56,156 bases of DNA from Clostridia bacterium (GCA_003249555.1 QKIQ01000005.1:1-56156), one strand, 5' to 3'. Positions 8,080 to 16,256 are shown, counted from the first letter of the stretch. Program-made: numbers and translations. The notes: a model not told the origin generated them from the sequence alone.

Positions 8080-8616
8080 TTATCGACCGAAGAATCGGCT
8101 TAAGGTTTTCACTACAGCGGAAAAGTCTTCAATGGATTGATTGAGTGTTTCAATGTCCAAAGACTCTACTTTGCCGAGAGCTTTTTCCATGCTGTCTGAA
8201 GCGTTTATAGTTAAAGCCTGACCATCGTTAATCAACTTGTTGATCTCCTCAAAAACTATAGGAAAATCCACTTCTTCAAAATCAGCCGCCACAGTATTCA
8301 GCTTATAAAAAGCGAATTCCGCTTCTTTTAATATCTTGGTTGTATTTGACCCGATGCTTACGATAAAGATACCAATTGTAAGAAAGATCAGTGCAATAAA
8401 TACTGTGCACCAAGTTCTGATGCGCGAATGAAACAACATTTTCTTTTCATAATTTACCTGTTTATCTGGGAAATCTCCACTTTTAATATACTCTTTGCGA
8501 TTGTTCATCATTCCTTCTCGTATCGTGCGATTTGATGTAATGTTTTTTTCAGAAGTATTTGGTTTTTGCGCCTCTTCGTAAGCATTTTCGTTTCCTGCTA
8601 TTCCTTGATGATCCAT
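8080..8616 (-). CDS. Hypothetical single-pass membrane protein
   Basis: I do not recognise this 178-residue protein. The first ~65 residues are polar and charged, then one strong transmembrane segment (about 70-92, TVFIALIFLTIGIFIVSIG), then a region of about 85 residues predicted to be mostly helical and possibly coiled coil. The long polar N-terminus without a signal peptide suggests that the N-terminus is inside and the helical part outside. Upstream AAAGGGG supports the start at 8616. Its base composition is more AT-rich than the neighbouring metabolic genes. Confidence 0.75.
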   Translation of the reverse strand: MDHQGIAGNENAYEEAQKPNTSEKNITSNRTIREGMMNNRKEYIKSGDFPDKQVNYEKKMLFHSRIRTWCTVFIALIFLTIGIFIVSIGSNTTKILKEAEFAFYKLNTVAADFEEVDFPIVFEEINKLINDGQALTINASDSMEKALGKVESLDIETLNQSIEDFSAVVKTLSRFFGR

Positions 8617-8738
8617 ATTTGCTTAACCCCTTTATCGTATTTATTCGCAACATTACACATACATTCAACAATAATATATTCTGTTAATTATTATAATATA
8701 ACAAAGAAGAAAACCATATGGTATTTAAAAAAAAATCC

Positions 8739-8767
8739 TTGACATGTATGCGGGAATCAGATAAATT
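8739..8767 (+). promoter_or_regulatory. Promoter of the TetR/oxidoreductase operon
   Basis: TTGACA (8739-8744) and TAAATT (8762-8767) are spaced by 17 bases, just upstream of the palindrome at 8772-8787. Confidence 0.75.
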
Positions 8768-8771
8768 AAAG

Positions 8772-8787
8772 TTGACTGAACAGTCAA
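8772..8787. promoter_or_regulatory. Palindromic operator, probably for the adjacent TetR regulator
   Basis: TTGACTGAACAGTCAA is a perfect inverted repeat (7-bp arms, two-base centre). It covers the predicted transcription start between the -10 box and the ribosome binding site, the normal place for TetR autoregulation. Confidence 0.75.
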
Positions 8788-8805
8788 TCAAAAAAGGAGG
8801 CGCAA

Positions 8806-9405
8806 ATGAGTCCTCGTAACGAAGAGCAAAATGCAATAATAAAGGATGAGCGGCGCGAGCAGATACTCTCGGCAGCTCTCAAAGTGTTTGCCACCCGTGG
8901 GTTTGCCGCGACGAAGATCAGCGATATTGTGGCAAAGGGCGGGATGAGCCATGGCCTTGTGTATCACTACTTTAAATCAAAGGAAGAAATTTTTTTCGAG
9001 CTGGTATCAAGGGCACTTTCGACATCGGGAGAATCGCTACTTATGGTGGAGGCAATGCCGCTAAGTCCGCTGCAGAAGGTTCGCGAAACGGCAAAGCATA
9101 TACTTGGCGGTATAGACGAATGGGAAGACACTTCCTACTACTTTTTGATTGTGATTCACGCATCGATGATGGAGATGACGGCTGAAGACAAAGAGAAAGT
9201 TTTCGGCAACTCGCAGGTTCCTGTGGAATCAATGATGAGAATCATCAAGCAGGGGCAGGATATAGGAGAAATCAGGCAGGCAGACCCGCTTGAAATGGCA
9301 ATCATGTTTTTTGCCGCTTTGCAGGGCATCGCGTTTTATAAACTGAGCATGCCGAACTTTCAGCTGCCTGATCCTGAACTGTTGGTTTATATGGTCAAGA
9401 AATGA
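8806..9405 (+). CDS. TetR/AcrR-family transcriptional regulator
   Basis: This 199-residue protein has the TetR N-terminal helix-turn-helix (about residues 14-60: REQILSAALKVFATRGFAATK, then GLVYHYFKSKEEIF). The C-terminal ligand domain is variable, as usual. The start has AAAGGAGG eight bases ahead. The gene lies behind a promoter with a perfect palindrome and is followed after 26 bases by a FAD oxidoreductase gene. It most likely represses this two-gene unit until a ligand, perhaps a lipid or isoprenoid substrate, binds. Confidence 0.93.
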   Translation: MSPRNEEQNAIIKDERREQILSAALKVFATRGFAATKISDIVAKGGMSHGLVYHYFKSKEEIFFELVSRALSTSGESLLMVEAMPLSPLQKVRETAKHILGGIDEWEDTSYYFLIVIHASMMEMTAEDKEKVFGNSQVPVESMMRIIKQGQDIGEIRQADPLEMAIMFFAALQGIAFYKLSMPNFQLPDPELLVYMVKK

Positions 9406-9431
9406 TTTTTAATAATCGGAGGGAGACAAAA

Positions 9432-10913
9432 ATGAAAAAGGTGGTTATTGTCGGCGCGGGTATCGCGGGACTGACGTGCGGTGTTTACGCAAAGCTAAAC
9501 GGATTTGATACACATATCTACGAGATGCACAGCATTCCTGGCGGAGAGTGCACAGGCTGGGACAGAGGCGATTATCATTTCGACGGCTGTATTCACTGGC
9601 TGATGGGTTCAAAGCCCGGCACATCGCTTAACGACCTGTGGCGCACGACGGGCGCGCTGAGCGACGATGTGAAGATCGTCAACCACGAAGTTTTCGTCCG
9701 TTACGAGGAAGGCGGTCGGTTTGTCAATCTGTATACCAACGCTGACAAGCTTGAAAGGCATCTGCTGGACTTATCGCCTCGGGATAAAAAGGAGATTAAG
9801 CGACTTTGTAATGCGATGCGTGTAATGGGTGACCTTGGTATGCCGATCGACAAGCCGATGGATAAAATGACGGCGGGGGACGGCATTAAATTTGCATTCA
9901 AACATATCGGCAAGCTCAGGCAGCTCAATTTCTTTAACAATATTAAGCTGGCCGACTATGTCAAGCGGTTTAAAGAACCGTTGCTCCAACATGCGATTTT
10001 TTCAGCCATCGGGGGAGACTACAACGCGAACGCGTTTGTTATGTCGATGGCGGGCATGCATGCGGGGGATTCAGGTTATCCCGTGGGTGGCTCACGCGCG
10101 CTGGCCTTACGCATGGAGCAAAGGTATCTGTCGCTGGGCGGACGGGTTTCCTATAAGAGCCGCGTGGAAAAAATAATCGTAGAAGGCGGCGTTGCCAAGG
10201 GCATACGGCTTACAAACGGCGAAGAGGTGTGTGGCGATATTGTGATATCATGCGCGGATGCCTATGCCACACTGTATAGGATGCTTGAGGATAAATATAC
10301 GCCAGAGATTTACCGTAATCTTTTTGCAAATCCCAAAAAGCACTATACACCCACCTGTTCTCTCGTGTTCTTTGGTGTAGACGGTGAAATTAAGGAACCG
10401 TGGAGAGGAATCAACATTCGGCGTGAGAAACCGGCCGGTATAGACAGGCTGAAGGTGGAAGACGCCTCGATTATGAACTATTCGTATGACGAGACGCTTG
10501 CGCCCAAAGGCAAATCTGTCATGGCAGTGTATTACATGGCGGATTATGATTACTGGAACGCGCTGGATCAAAAAAAGTATAGACAGGAGAAGGAACGACT
10601 TTTGCAGGACGCAAAGGCGTTTCTTATCAAGCGGTATCCGCAGCTTGAAGGCAAAATCGAGAAGACGGATGTGGTAACGCCGATGACGTACGTGCGGTAC
10701 TGCGACGCGTGGCGCGGATCCTGGATGAGCTGGGGAGCCTGCGGTAAAGATATTCCACGCTATTTCCCGGGTAAGCTAAACGGTCTTAAAAATTTTCTGC
10801 TGGCGGGAATGTGGACGCTGCCGCCGGGCGGGTTGCCGGGTGCGGCGAGCGCCGGACGGTTTGCGGCGCAACGTATTACAGAAGCTCTGGGAATAGAGTT
10901 TAGAACAATTTAA
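9432..10913 (+). CDS. Phytoene-desaturase-like FAD-dependent oxidoreductase
   Basis: This 493-residue protein has the N-terminal FAD-binding motif VVIVGAGIAGLTCGVYAK and the following PGGECTGW segment of the CrtI/phytoene dehydrogenase superfamily. It ends with LPPGGLPGAASAGRFAAQRI, the C-terminal FAD-binding part of that family. The true substrate is unknown; family members act on carotenoids, retinol-like lipids and other unsaturated molecules. I chose 9432 because CGGAGGGAG lies just ahead; an in-frame ATG at 9402 would read through that site. It shares an operon with the TetR gene. Confidence 0.88.
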   Translation: MKKVVIVGAGIAGLTCGVYAKLNGFDTHIYEMHSIPGGECTGWDRGDYHFDGCIHWLMGSKPGTSLNDLWRTTGALSDDVKIVNHEVFVRYEEGGRFVNLYTNADKLERHLLDLSPRDKKEIKRLCNAMRVMGDLGMPIDKPMDKMTAGDGIKFAFKHIGKLRQLNFFNNIKLADYVKRFKEPLLQHAIFSAIGGDYNANAFVMSMAGMHAGDSGYPVGGSRALALRMEQRYLSLGGRVSYKSRVEKIIVEGGVAKGIRLTNGEEVCGDIVISCADAYATLYRMLEDKYTPEIYRNLFANPKKHYTPTCSLVFFGVDGEIKEPWRGINIRREKPAGIDRLKVEDASIMNYSYDETLAPKGKSVMAVYYMADYDYWNALDQKKYRQEKERLLQDAKAFLIKRYPQLEGKIEKTDVVTPMTYVRYCDAWRGSWMSWGACGKDIPRYFPGKLNGLKNFLLAGMWTLPPGGLPGAASAGRFAAQRITEALGIEFRTI

Positions 10914-11030
10914 GCGTACAAGACAAAAGAAGTAAGCGGCTTACTGGCTATTGACCCGTAATATGTCAAAGATATCGACGTGCTGATATTGGTTGAATAG
11001 GTTATTTGAAAAAATAAAGCCTGTATGTTA

Positions 11031-11059
11031 CCCTAAATATAAGCATATATTTAGGGGTG
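11031..11059 (+). promoter_or_regulatory. Stem-loop covering the mscS ribosome binding site
   Basis: CCCTAAATATA (11031-11041) and TATATTTAGGG (11046-11056) form a perfect 11-bp stem with an AGCA loop. The right arm contains AGGG of the only plausible Shine-Dalgarno sequence (AGGGGTG, 11053-11059) for the following gene. The folded RNA would hide it. Confidence 0.65.
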
Positions 11060-11065
11060 AACATA

Positions 11066-12112
11066 TTGCAGGAATTTTTAAAACTGGAGTTCTGGAACAA
11101 CACCGTACTCGATTATTTGATATTTTTGGGCTCGTTAATCGTAAGCTTTGTAGTATTATTGATTTTTAAGCGTATCATATTGCGTCGCCTTACAAAATGG
11201 GCGGAAAAAACGCCGACGTCTTTAGACGACATGCTGCTTAAATCATTTAAAAAATACTTACTGCCGATGTGTTATGTCGGTGTGCTGTATCTTAACATGA
11301 AATGGCTTGAATTAAGCGAAGGTTTGTCAAATATCATTAATATTATTGTACTGGCTGCTGTCATGGTACTCGGTGCTGTGGTCGTTTCTTCAATATTAAT
11401 CTATCTTTTCAATAAGTATTTTGAAAAGAAGCAAGGGTCGGTTGACAAACTTGCTATGCGATGGATTAATACACTCATAAAGATTATTGTATGGGTGGGA
11501 GCTTTCTTGCTCTTTCTTGACAATCTGCCCGGTGTGCAAATCACCACACTTGTTGCGGGGCTTGGCATTGGCGGTATTGCCATTGCGTTTGCGTTGCAGG
11601 CAATTCTTGAGGACATTTTCAGCTTTGTGACGATATTCTTTGATCGCCCGTTCGAGATTGATGATTACATATTTGTAGACGACTTGAGCGGCACGGTGGA
11701 ACATATCGGTATCAAGACGACGCGCGTGCGCAGCATATCGGGCGAGCAGCTAATTTTCTCCAATAAAGATCTTACGAATTCGCGCGTGCGCAACTATAAG
11801 CGCATGCAAACCAGGCGCGTGGCGTTTTCGCTCGGCGTAACTTACGATACGCCGCTTGATAAGCTTAAGGAGATACCGGAGCTTATAAAGCAGATCATAG
11901 ACGCTGTGGAGCAAACCGAGTTTAATCGTGCGCATTTTCATGAGTTCGCGGATTCGAGCCTCAATTTCGAGGTGGTTTATTACGTTTTAAATCAGGATTA
12001 CGCCGTTTATATGGACGTTCAGCAGGATATCAATTTTGGTATTAAGGAAGCGTTTGATGCGCGCGGCATCGAGTTTGCGTTCCCTACGCAAACATTGTAT
12101 GTGCAGAAGTGA
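11066..12112 (+). CDS. Mechanosensitive channel, MscS family
   Basis: The product opens under membrane tension to release solutes after osmotic down-shock. It has three to five hydrophobic segments in the first ~180 residues, then the pore helix region VAGLGIGGIAIAFALQ and the conserved DRPFEIDDYI start of the cytoplasmic beta domain, followed by the alpha/beta cage domain. Length (348 residues) is usual for the larger MscS proteins. I prefer TTG at 11066, six bases after AGGGGTG; GTG at 11057 would place that site inside the start codon. Confidence 0.92.
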   Translation: MQEFLKLEFWNNTVLDYLIFLGSLIVSFVVLLIFKRIILRRLTKWAEKTPTSLDDMLLKSFKKYLLPMCYVGVLYLNMKWLELSEGLSNIINIIVLAAVMVLGAVVVSSILIYLFNKYFEKKQGSVDKLAMRWINTLIKIIVWVGAFLLFLDNLPGVQITTLVAGLGIGGIAIAFALQAILEDIFSFVTIFFDRPFEIDDYIFVDDLSGTVEHIGIKTTRVRSISGEQLIFSNKDLTNSRVRNYKRMQTRRVAFSLGVTYDTPLDKLKEIPELIKQIIDAVEQTEFNRAHFHEFADSSLNFEVVYYVLNQDYAVYMDVQQDINFGIKEAFDARGIEFAFPTQTLYVQK

Positions 12113-12161
12113 AGGGCGAGCTTCACATTTGCCCCAGGGATAAAGCAATAAAAGCCAATAA

Positions 12162-12218
12162 CCACAAAATGTTGACAATAAGACACCGTTTTTTACACGA
12201 AATCACAAGATTTTGTGG
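12162..12218. repeat. Spaced 9-base inverted repeat upstream of the riboswitch promoter
   Basis: CCACAAAAT (12162-12170) and ATTTTGTGG (12210-12218) are perfect inverted copies, each followed within about ten bases by TTGTTGACAATA-like sequence. It lies just before the c-di-GMP riboswitch promoter and could be a regulator site or an mscS terminator remnant. Confidence 0.45.
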
Positions 12219-12226
12219 ATTTGTTG

Positions 12227-12255
12227 TTGACAATAATGTCATATTTTTTTATACT
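12227..12255 (+). promoter_or_regulatory. Strong sigma-A promoter for the riboswitch leader
   Basis: TTGACA (12227-12232) and TATACT (12250-12255) lie 17 bases apart. Transcription should begin near 12262, about 40 bases before the c-di-GMP aptamer. Confidence 0.8.
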
Positions 12256-12301
12256 CTTAATTGAGGTTACATATTGCGAGAGACTTTCATGTCCCGCCGA
12301 T

Positions 12302-12386
12302 AATGGCAAAACAGCTGAAAGGCTGTGACGCAAAGCTAGAGGGCCTAAAGGCATTTGCTAATGGCAGCCAGCTTCCGAAGCAGGGG
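12302..12386 (+). ncRNA. Cyclic-di-GMP-I riboswitch (GEMM-I)
   Basis: The sequence has the class I c-di-GMP aptamer signature: ACAGCTGAAAGGCTGT (P2 with a GAAA tetraloop), then GACGCAAAGC, then GGGCCTAAAGG (tetraloop-receptor region), and TAATGGCAGCCAGCTTCCGAAG closing P3. A GGGGTTTTTT run at 12383-12392 may be part of the expression platform. It is transcribed from a strong upstream promoter. No convincing gene follows within 345 bases; the next is yqeY at 12734, which may have its own promoter. Confidence 0.88.
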
Positions 12387-12730
12387 TTTTTTAATGCCTC
12401 GGATTGATAATCGAATAGTTTTTTAAGCAGACGTTTCATTTGTCTGCCGATTTATTGGGTTTTCTTATGCGCATGCGTGCAGAACGTTCCTCCACGCGTG
12501 CGCAGCCACTTTGCTTATTTTATCTCATCTGGGGGGTCTTCACATAGACCACTAAACGCGCCGCCTGTGCTTAGCATGGGCGGTGTGTTTGTTTATGGAG
12601 ATATTGACGATGTGTATAGTTCATTATTTTTTTCAAGCGATCAAAAACTATGGTACAATCAGATTAGTAAGATAGGCCATTGTAGAGTGGCTTAAAAATA
12701 TAACTATACATCGCAAAAGAAGGGAGAAAC
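12387..12730 (+). other. Non-coding stretch with several hairpins after the riboswitch
   Basis: I see three stem-loops: GCAGAC/GTCTGC near 12429-12449 followed by a T-rich stretch, GCGCATGCGTG/CACGCGTGCGC near 12469-12503, and CGCCGCC/GGCGGTG near 12561-12588. The first could end the riboswitch transcript. A weak -10 (TACAAT, 12654-12659) may serve yqeY. The only ORFs here are a 10-codon one starting at 12393 and a 72-codon one without a good site; neither looks like a gene. Confidence 0.4.
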
Positions 12731-12733
12731 GTG

Positions 12734-13180
12734 ATGACAAAGATTGATTTGGTAAGAAAAGAAATGATGGGGGCGCTAAAAGCGGGTAACACGCAGCGCA
12801 AGGAAGCTCTTACACTGTTGCTTTCCGCGCTGAAATCCAAGCAGATCGACAAACGCGCCGATCTCAGTGAGGACGAAGAGAATGCGGTGGTCTTCAAGGA
12901 AATCAAGAGTGCGCAGGAAGCAATTGATACCGCACCCGCGTCCAGAACGGACATCATTGAGGACAATCAGTTTAAGATCGATGTGTATACGGAGTTTGCA
13001 CCCAAACTCATGAGCGCGGATGAGGTTGAAGATGTGGTGAAAGGCGTGCTCAAGCAGCTCGGCATCGAAAAACCAACGCCTCAAGACAAGGGCAAAATCA
13101 TGAAAACGCTGATGCCGCTTGTGAAAGGCAAGGCAGATGGGAAACTTATCAACACGGTTGTTGAAGAGGCGATGAAATAG
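12734..13180 (+). CDS. yqeY: GatB/YqeY domain protein
   Basis: The product (148 residues) matches the YqeY family: an N-terminal helical domain with KRKEALTLLLSALK-like sequence, and a C-terminal half related to the tail of GatB that binds tRNA-like structures. Its exact role is not settled in the family; it is often near rpsU or in tRNA-related operons. I chose ATG at 12734 rather than GTG at 12731 from spacing to GAAGGGAG (12719-12726). Confidence 0.9.
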   Translation: MTKIDLVRKEMMGALKAGNTQRKEALTLLLSALKSKQIDKRADLSEDEENAVVFKEIKSAQEAIDTAPASRTDIIEDNQFKIDVYTEFAPKLMSADEVEDVVKGVLKQLGIEKPTPQDKGKIMKTLMPLVKGKADGKLINTVVEEAMK

Positions 13181-13275
13181 ATATCATTACAAAGACAAGG
13201 ATAGAATGATGGAAAATGCTGATGGCCGTGGTGAAGGTTATTATCCCAGTTATGCAACGCAGTGAAGCATCCCAT

Positions 13276-13291
13276 AGCAATCATGATTGCT
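13276..13291. repeat. Perfect 16-base palindrome
   Basis: AGCAATCATGATTGCT lies between yqeY and the shared terminator. As a perfect dyad without a loop it is more like a protein-binding site than a hairpin. No function can be assigned. Confidence 0.5.
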
Positions 13292-13331
13292 TATTTTAAA
13301 ATTATTCTGCCACTCATTTTTCGTGGGATTT

Positions 13332-13366
13332 TTAAGGGGTTTTTGCTCTTAGCAAAAACCCCTTAA
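13332..13366. terminator. Bidirectional terminator between yqeY and jag
   Basis: TTAAGGGGTTTTTGCT and AGCAAAAACCCCTTAA form a perfect 16-bp inverted repeat with a three-base loop, between two convergent genes. Confidence 0.8.
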
Positions 13367-13483
13367 TCATAAAAACAACGTTTTTTCGTTCCTTAGATTT
13401 TGGTGAAAAACCTGCGGCTTTCCGCCAGTTTAGATTTCACAATACTTTTTAGCCCAAAAGAAGCATTTTTTGTTTGATAAATC

Positions 13484-14338
13484 CTACTTGTTTGCGCTTT
13501 GCACTTCCTTAGGTCCATCTTCCGAGCCTTTGAGCGCCACCACGACGCTTCTGAAAGGATCCTCTCCTTCACTGTATGTATAAACCTTGTCGTAATCCTG
13601 CAATGTTGAGTGAAGGATGCGCCGTTCATACGGGTTCATGGGTTCGAGCACCACGCGCTTGCCAGACTTTTGTACCTTGTCGGCCAGTCTGGCCGCGAGT
13701 CTTCGAAGTGTGTCTTCGCGCTTCTTTCGGTAGTCCTCGGTGTCCAGCATGATTTTGGTATAATCCTCCTTGCCATTGTTGACAACGAGACTGGTTAAGT
13801 ATTGAAGCGCATCCAACGTTTCCCCGCGCCGTCCAATCAACATTCCCATGCCTCGTCCAGACAAGTCAACCTTCAGCATACCTTCTTCACTGCTTGATTT
13901 TAAACGAACGTGAAGCCCCATTTTTTCAAACAGACCAAGCAGGAACTTCTCTGCGTCGTTAGCAGGCTCCTGCGGAGCAAAATCAGCTTCGGCCTCTTCG
14001 CGCATACTGCGGCTCTCCACGGGGCTATCGTCACGGCGAATGTGCCGCGGACCGTCATGCCGTCTGTCACGCCTATGGTCGTTATCGCGTCTGTCACGAC
14101 GCTCACGCGGGCTGAAAGAGCGATCTTCGGTTTCGGGTTTCTTTTCCTGCTGCTGCGCTAAGGCTTCTCTGATATCGTTTTCCGACTTTTTTGTAAGCCT
14201 CACTTTTGCGCTTTTAAAAAGCCCGCCACCCTCATCCAGAATCTCGATTTTGACTTCATCTATAGACAAATCCATCTTGATGAGACCGCTGAAAACGGCT
14301 TCATCAACTGTCTTGCCCTTGCATTCAATCATATCCAT
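13484..14338 (-). CDS. jag: RNA-binding protein Jag/KhpB (Jag-N, KH, R3H)
   Basis: This 284-residue protein begins with the Jag-N domain (ECKGKTVDEAV), continues with a charged Arg/Asp/His-rich linker (about residues 75-125), then a KH domain with the GXXG-type loop GMLIGRRGETLDALQYL, and a C-terminal R3H domain ending in the region NPYERRILHSTLQ. It binds RNA and influences cell division and envelope synthesis in Gram-positives. Its start overlaps the yidC stop as TAATG, so it is translationally coupled to the insertase gene, the order conserved across Firmicutes. Confidence 0.94.
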   Translation of the reverse strand: MDMIECKGKTVDEAVFSGLIKMDLSIDEVKIEILDEGGGLFKSAKVRLTKKSENDIREALAQQQEKKPETEDRSFSPRERRDRRDNDHRRDRRHDGPRHIRRDDSPVESRSMREEAEADFAPQEPANDAEKFLLGLFEKMGLHVRLKSSSEEGMLKVDLSGRGMGMLIGRRGETLDALQYLTSLVVNNGKEDYTKIMLDTEDYRKKREDTLRRLAARLADKVQKSGKRVVLEPMNPYERRILHSTLQDYDKVYTYSEGEDPFRSVVVALKGSEDGPKEVQSANK

Positions 14339-15291
14339 TAGGTTGCCTCCTCAATGACACCCTGCTTTTTCTTTTCATCCCGACGCTTATAAATCCAGTT
14401 TACAATCAGTGACTGTCCCAGCGCATAAATGTTAGCAAACAGCCAGTAAATCGAAAACGCGGTGTTTGCCGTTGCACAGATATATGCGGAAAACAGCGGG
14501 AAGAACCAAAGCATAAACTTGGTGTTGCCTGCCTGCGGTGTTTGACCCATCGTGAGCTTTTGCTGCAGGAAGAGCGTACCGCCCGCAAGTACCGGCAGTA
14601 TCAGCCAGCCGTTTGTAAACAGCGGCGTTCCGCTGGTATCTGTCAAACTGTTGTACTGCAATATGCTGCTTGTCAGTGCCTGATATGCGCTGCCGCCCTG
14701 AAGACCCGCGGTCGCATTAAAATCCAGCAAATTTGCGCTTGCCATCATATGCAGTGATTGCGGCGTGATATACGACGCATTTGTCTGCACGAACGTGGCA
14801 AATTCTGCGGGGGTCTGCATGATCTGTGAGAATACAGAATCGGGCTGCCAGAAGTTATGCACCCACAGCCAGCTTGGCAGATCATACGCGACTTGTCCCA
14901 GATGCTGAGCATTAAGCATCAACGCTACCGTCTGCTCGGCCGCGAGCACGCGCATTGCGCCGAAGAATGCGAAGAATACCGGCATTGTAATCAGCATCGG
15001 CAAACATCCCGCAAGCGGCTTGACGCCTTCATTATGGAAAAGCTCCTGCTGTTTTTTCTGCAGCTGCTGCGGGTTGTTGGCATAGCGCTTTTTCATGGAT
15101 TCTATCTGCGGCTGTATCTGCGCCATCTTTCTGGCACTTTTCTTTTGCCGCAAATCTAAAGGTAGTATGAGCAGCCTGACCAGAATCGTCACAACAATGA
15201 TGGCGACTGAATAATTCTGCACCAGACCGAAAACCCATTTCATTATAAGCAAGAAAAAATCGGAGATAAAATTATTATACAGAAAATCCAA
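14338..15291 (-). CDS. yidC: Membrane protein insertase YidC (SpoIIIJ/OxaA type)
   Basis: This 317-residue protein inserts membrane proteins together with or independently of SecYEG. It starts with a hydrophobic segment and carries the conserved cytoplasmic loop after VVTILVRLLILPLDLRQKKS, then helices around LAGCLPMLITMPVFFAFFGAM and the C-terminal LFANIYALGQSLIVNWI. It lacks the large periplasmic domain of Gram-negative YidC, as expected. Its position after rnpA/yidD and before jag is canonical. There is an unusually long loop (about residues 125-210) between the second and third conserved segments. Confidence 0.95.
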   Translation of the reverse strand: MDFLYNNFISDFFLLIMKWVFGLVQNYSVAIIVVTILVRLLILPLDLRQKKSARKMAQIQPQIESMKKRYANNPQQLQKKQQELFHNEGVKPLAGCLPMLITMPVFFAFFGAMRVLAAEQTVALMLNAQHLGQVAYDLPSWLWVHNFWQPDSVFSQIMQTPAEFATFVQTNASYITPQSLHMMASANLLDFNATAGLQGGSAYQALTSSILQYNSLTDTSGTPLFTNGWLILPVLAGGTLFLQQKLTMGQTPQAGNTKFMLWFFPLFSAYICATANTAFSIYWLFANIYALGQSLIVNWIYKRRDEKKKQGVIEEAT

Positions 15292-15324
15292 TCTTTCAAT
15301 CCTCCATCATCATTTGAACACGCT

Positions 15325-15534
15325 TTAAGGAACGGGATCGTACCCGCCCTTGCAAAATGGATTGCACCTAATAATGCGCCATAGGCTAAGCCCAAAGCCT
15401 TTAAACGCACCATGCTTTTTAATCGCCTCCACCGCATAATCCGAACATGTCGGGGTAAAGCGGCATGAGCGCCGGGTGTATGGCGATATGGCTTTTTTAT
15501 AAAACCATATTATGCCAATTAATACGCGTTTCAT
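15325..15534 (-). CDS. yidD: Membrane protein insertion efficiency factor YidD
   Basis: The product is 69 residues, the usual length. It carries the family core [27 protein letters not shown] and the C-terminal [14 protein letters not shown] with conserved cysteines. It assists YidC-dependent insertion at the inner face of the membrane. The ATG at 15534 overlaps the rnpA stop as ATGA; a longer reading frame upstream is inside rnpA and has no site. Confidence 0.95.
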   Translation of the reverse strand: MKRVLIGIIWFYKKAISPYTRRSCRFTPTCSDYAVEAIKKHGAFKGFGLSLWRIIRCNPFCKGGYDPVP

Positions 15535-15869
15535 TCGTTGTAAAGCCCCGCTTTTTTCAGAAGCTTGCACATGGAGATCAATATCTCCTGATACGTCATT
15601 TCCCGGGCCTTCTCGCGCGGTGTAAAGACAAGCAAGCAGTTTGGGTTCACATTTTCCAGCATTGAGAAAAATGCTTCTTTCATTCTACGCTTGGTCAGGT
15701 TTCGCACCACGCTGTTTCCAATCTTTTTTGATACTGAGAAACCCACTCTCAGATGCGGCGTTTTGGTGGGCACATAGATAAGCACCATGGCCTTGTCAGA
15801 AACGGACTTGCCCCTTCTGTACACATATCTGAATTCTTTATTGCGCTTTAGAGAATATTCACGCCTCAA
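15531..15869 (-). CDS. rnpA: Ribonuclease P protein component
   Basis: This 112-residue basic protein assists the RNA subunit in maturing tRNA 5' ends. It has the typical start [18 protein letters not shown], the strand [17 protein letters not shown] and the RNR-like helix [13 protein letters not shown]. It is followed by yidD with a four-base overlap and preceded by rpmH. Confidence 0.96.
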   Translation of the reverse strand: MRREYSLKRNKEFRYVYRRGKSVSDKAMVLIYVPTKTPHLRVGFSVSKKIGNSVVRNLTKRRMKEAFFSMLENVNPNCLLVFTPREKAREMTYQEILISMCKLLKKAGLYNE

Positions 15870-15950
15870 ATATACATTCCATCCAAACAGCCGTTATCTT
15901 TCCTGAGCTCCGAAAAAAATTGCCGAATCACGCTCGGCATCCAGCAAACT

Positions 15951-16085
15951 CTATGCAGACAGCTCTTTTCTGCCTTTGGCACGTCTGCGCTTAAGCACAT
16001 TCCTTCCGGCCTTTGTCTGCATTCTCTTTCTGAAACCGTGTACTTTTTTACGTTGCCTTTTCTTAGGCTGTAATGTCATTTTCAT
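15951..16085 (-). CDS. rpmH: 50S ribosomal protein L34
   Basis: A 44-residue very basic protein with the family signature [20 protein letters not shown] and the C-terminal [12 protein letters not shown]. It begins [11 protein letters not shown], with AAGGGGAG upstream of the start at 16085. It is the first gene of the rpmH-rnpA-yidD-yidC-jag transcription unit and has a near-perfect promoter at 16154-16182. Usually dnaA stands divergently upstream; here a cation ATPase gene does instead. Confidence 0.96.
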   Translation of the reverse strand: MKMTLQPKKRQRKKVHGFRKRMQTKAGRNVLKRRRAKGRKELSA

Positions 16086-16153
16086 TATGGACTATTTCTC
16101 CCCTTCATATTCTAAGCCGAAATGCGGCCAAATTTCCATAGCAAGACGGATAT

Positions 16154-16182
16154 ATTATATTGAAGCCGCACGATAATGTCAA
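16154..16182 (-). promoter_or_regulatory. Consensus promoter of the rpmH operon
   Basis: Read on the minus strand, TTGACA (16182-16177) and TATAAT (16159-16154) are separated by 17 bases, a perfect sigma-A promoter as expected for a ribosomal protein gene. Confidence 0.88.
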
Positions 16183-16226
16183 CTGCTATGATACGGCAAA
16201 CTGCTAAAGCCCACGATTACCGCGTA

Positions 16227-16256
16227 TTGACAAAAATAAAACAGTACAATTACAAT
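16227..16256 (+). promoter_or_regulatory. Promoter of the P-type ATPase operon
   Basis: TTGACA (16227-16232) and TACAAT (16251-16256) are 18 bases apart, about 65 bases ahead of the ATPase start and divergent from the rpmH promoter. Confidence 0.65.

Noticed and set aside
12477..12695. 72-codon frame after the c-di-GMP riboswitch
   Set aside because: No Shine-Dalgarno sequence, runs through two stable hairpins, and the sequence has no hydrophobic or domain pattern. I treat the region as non-coding.
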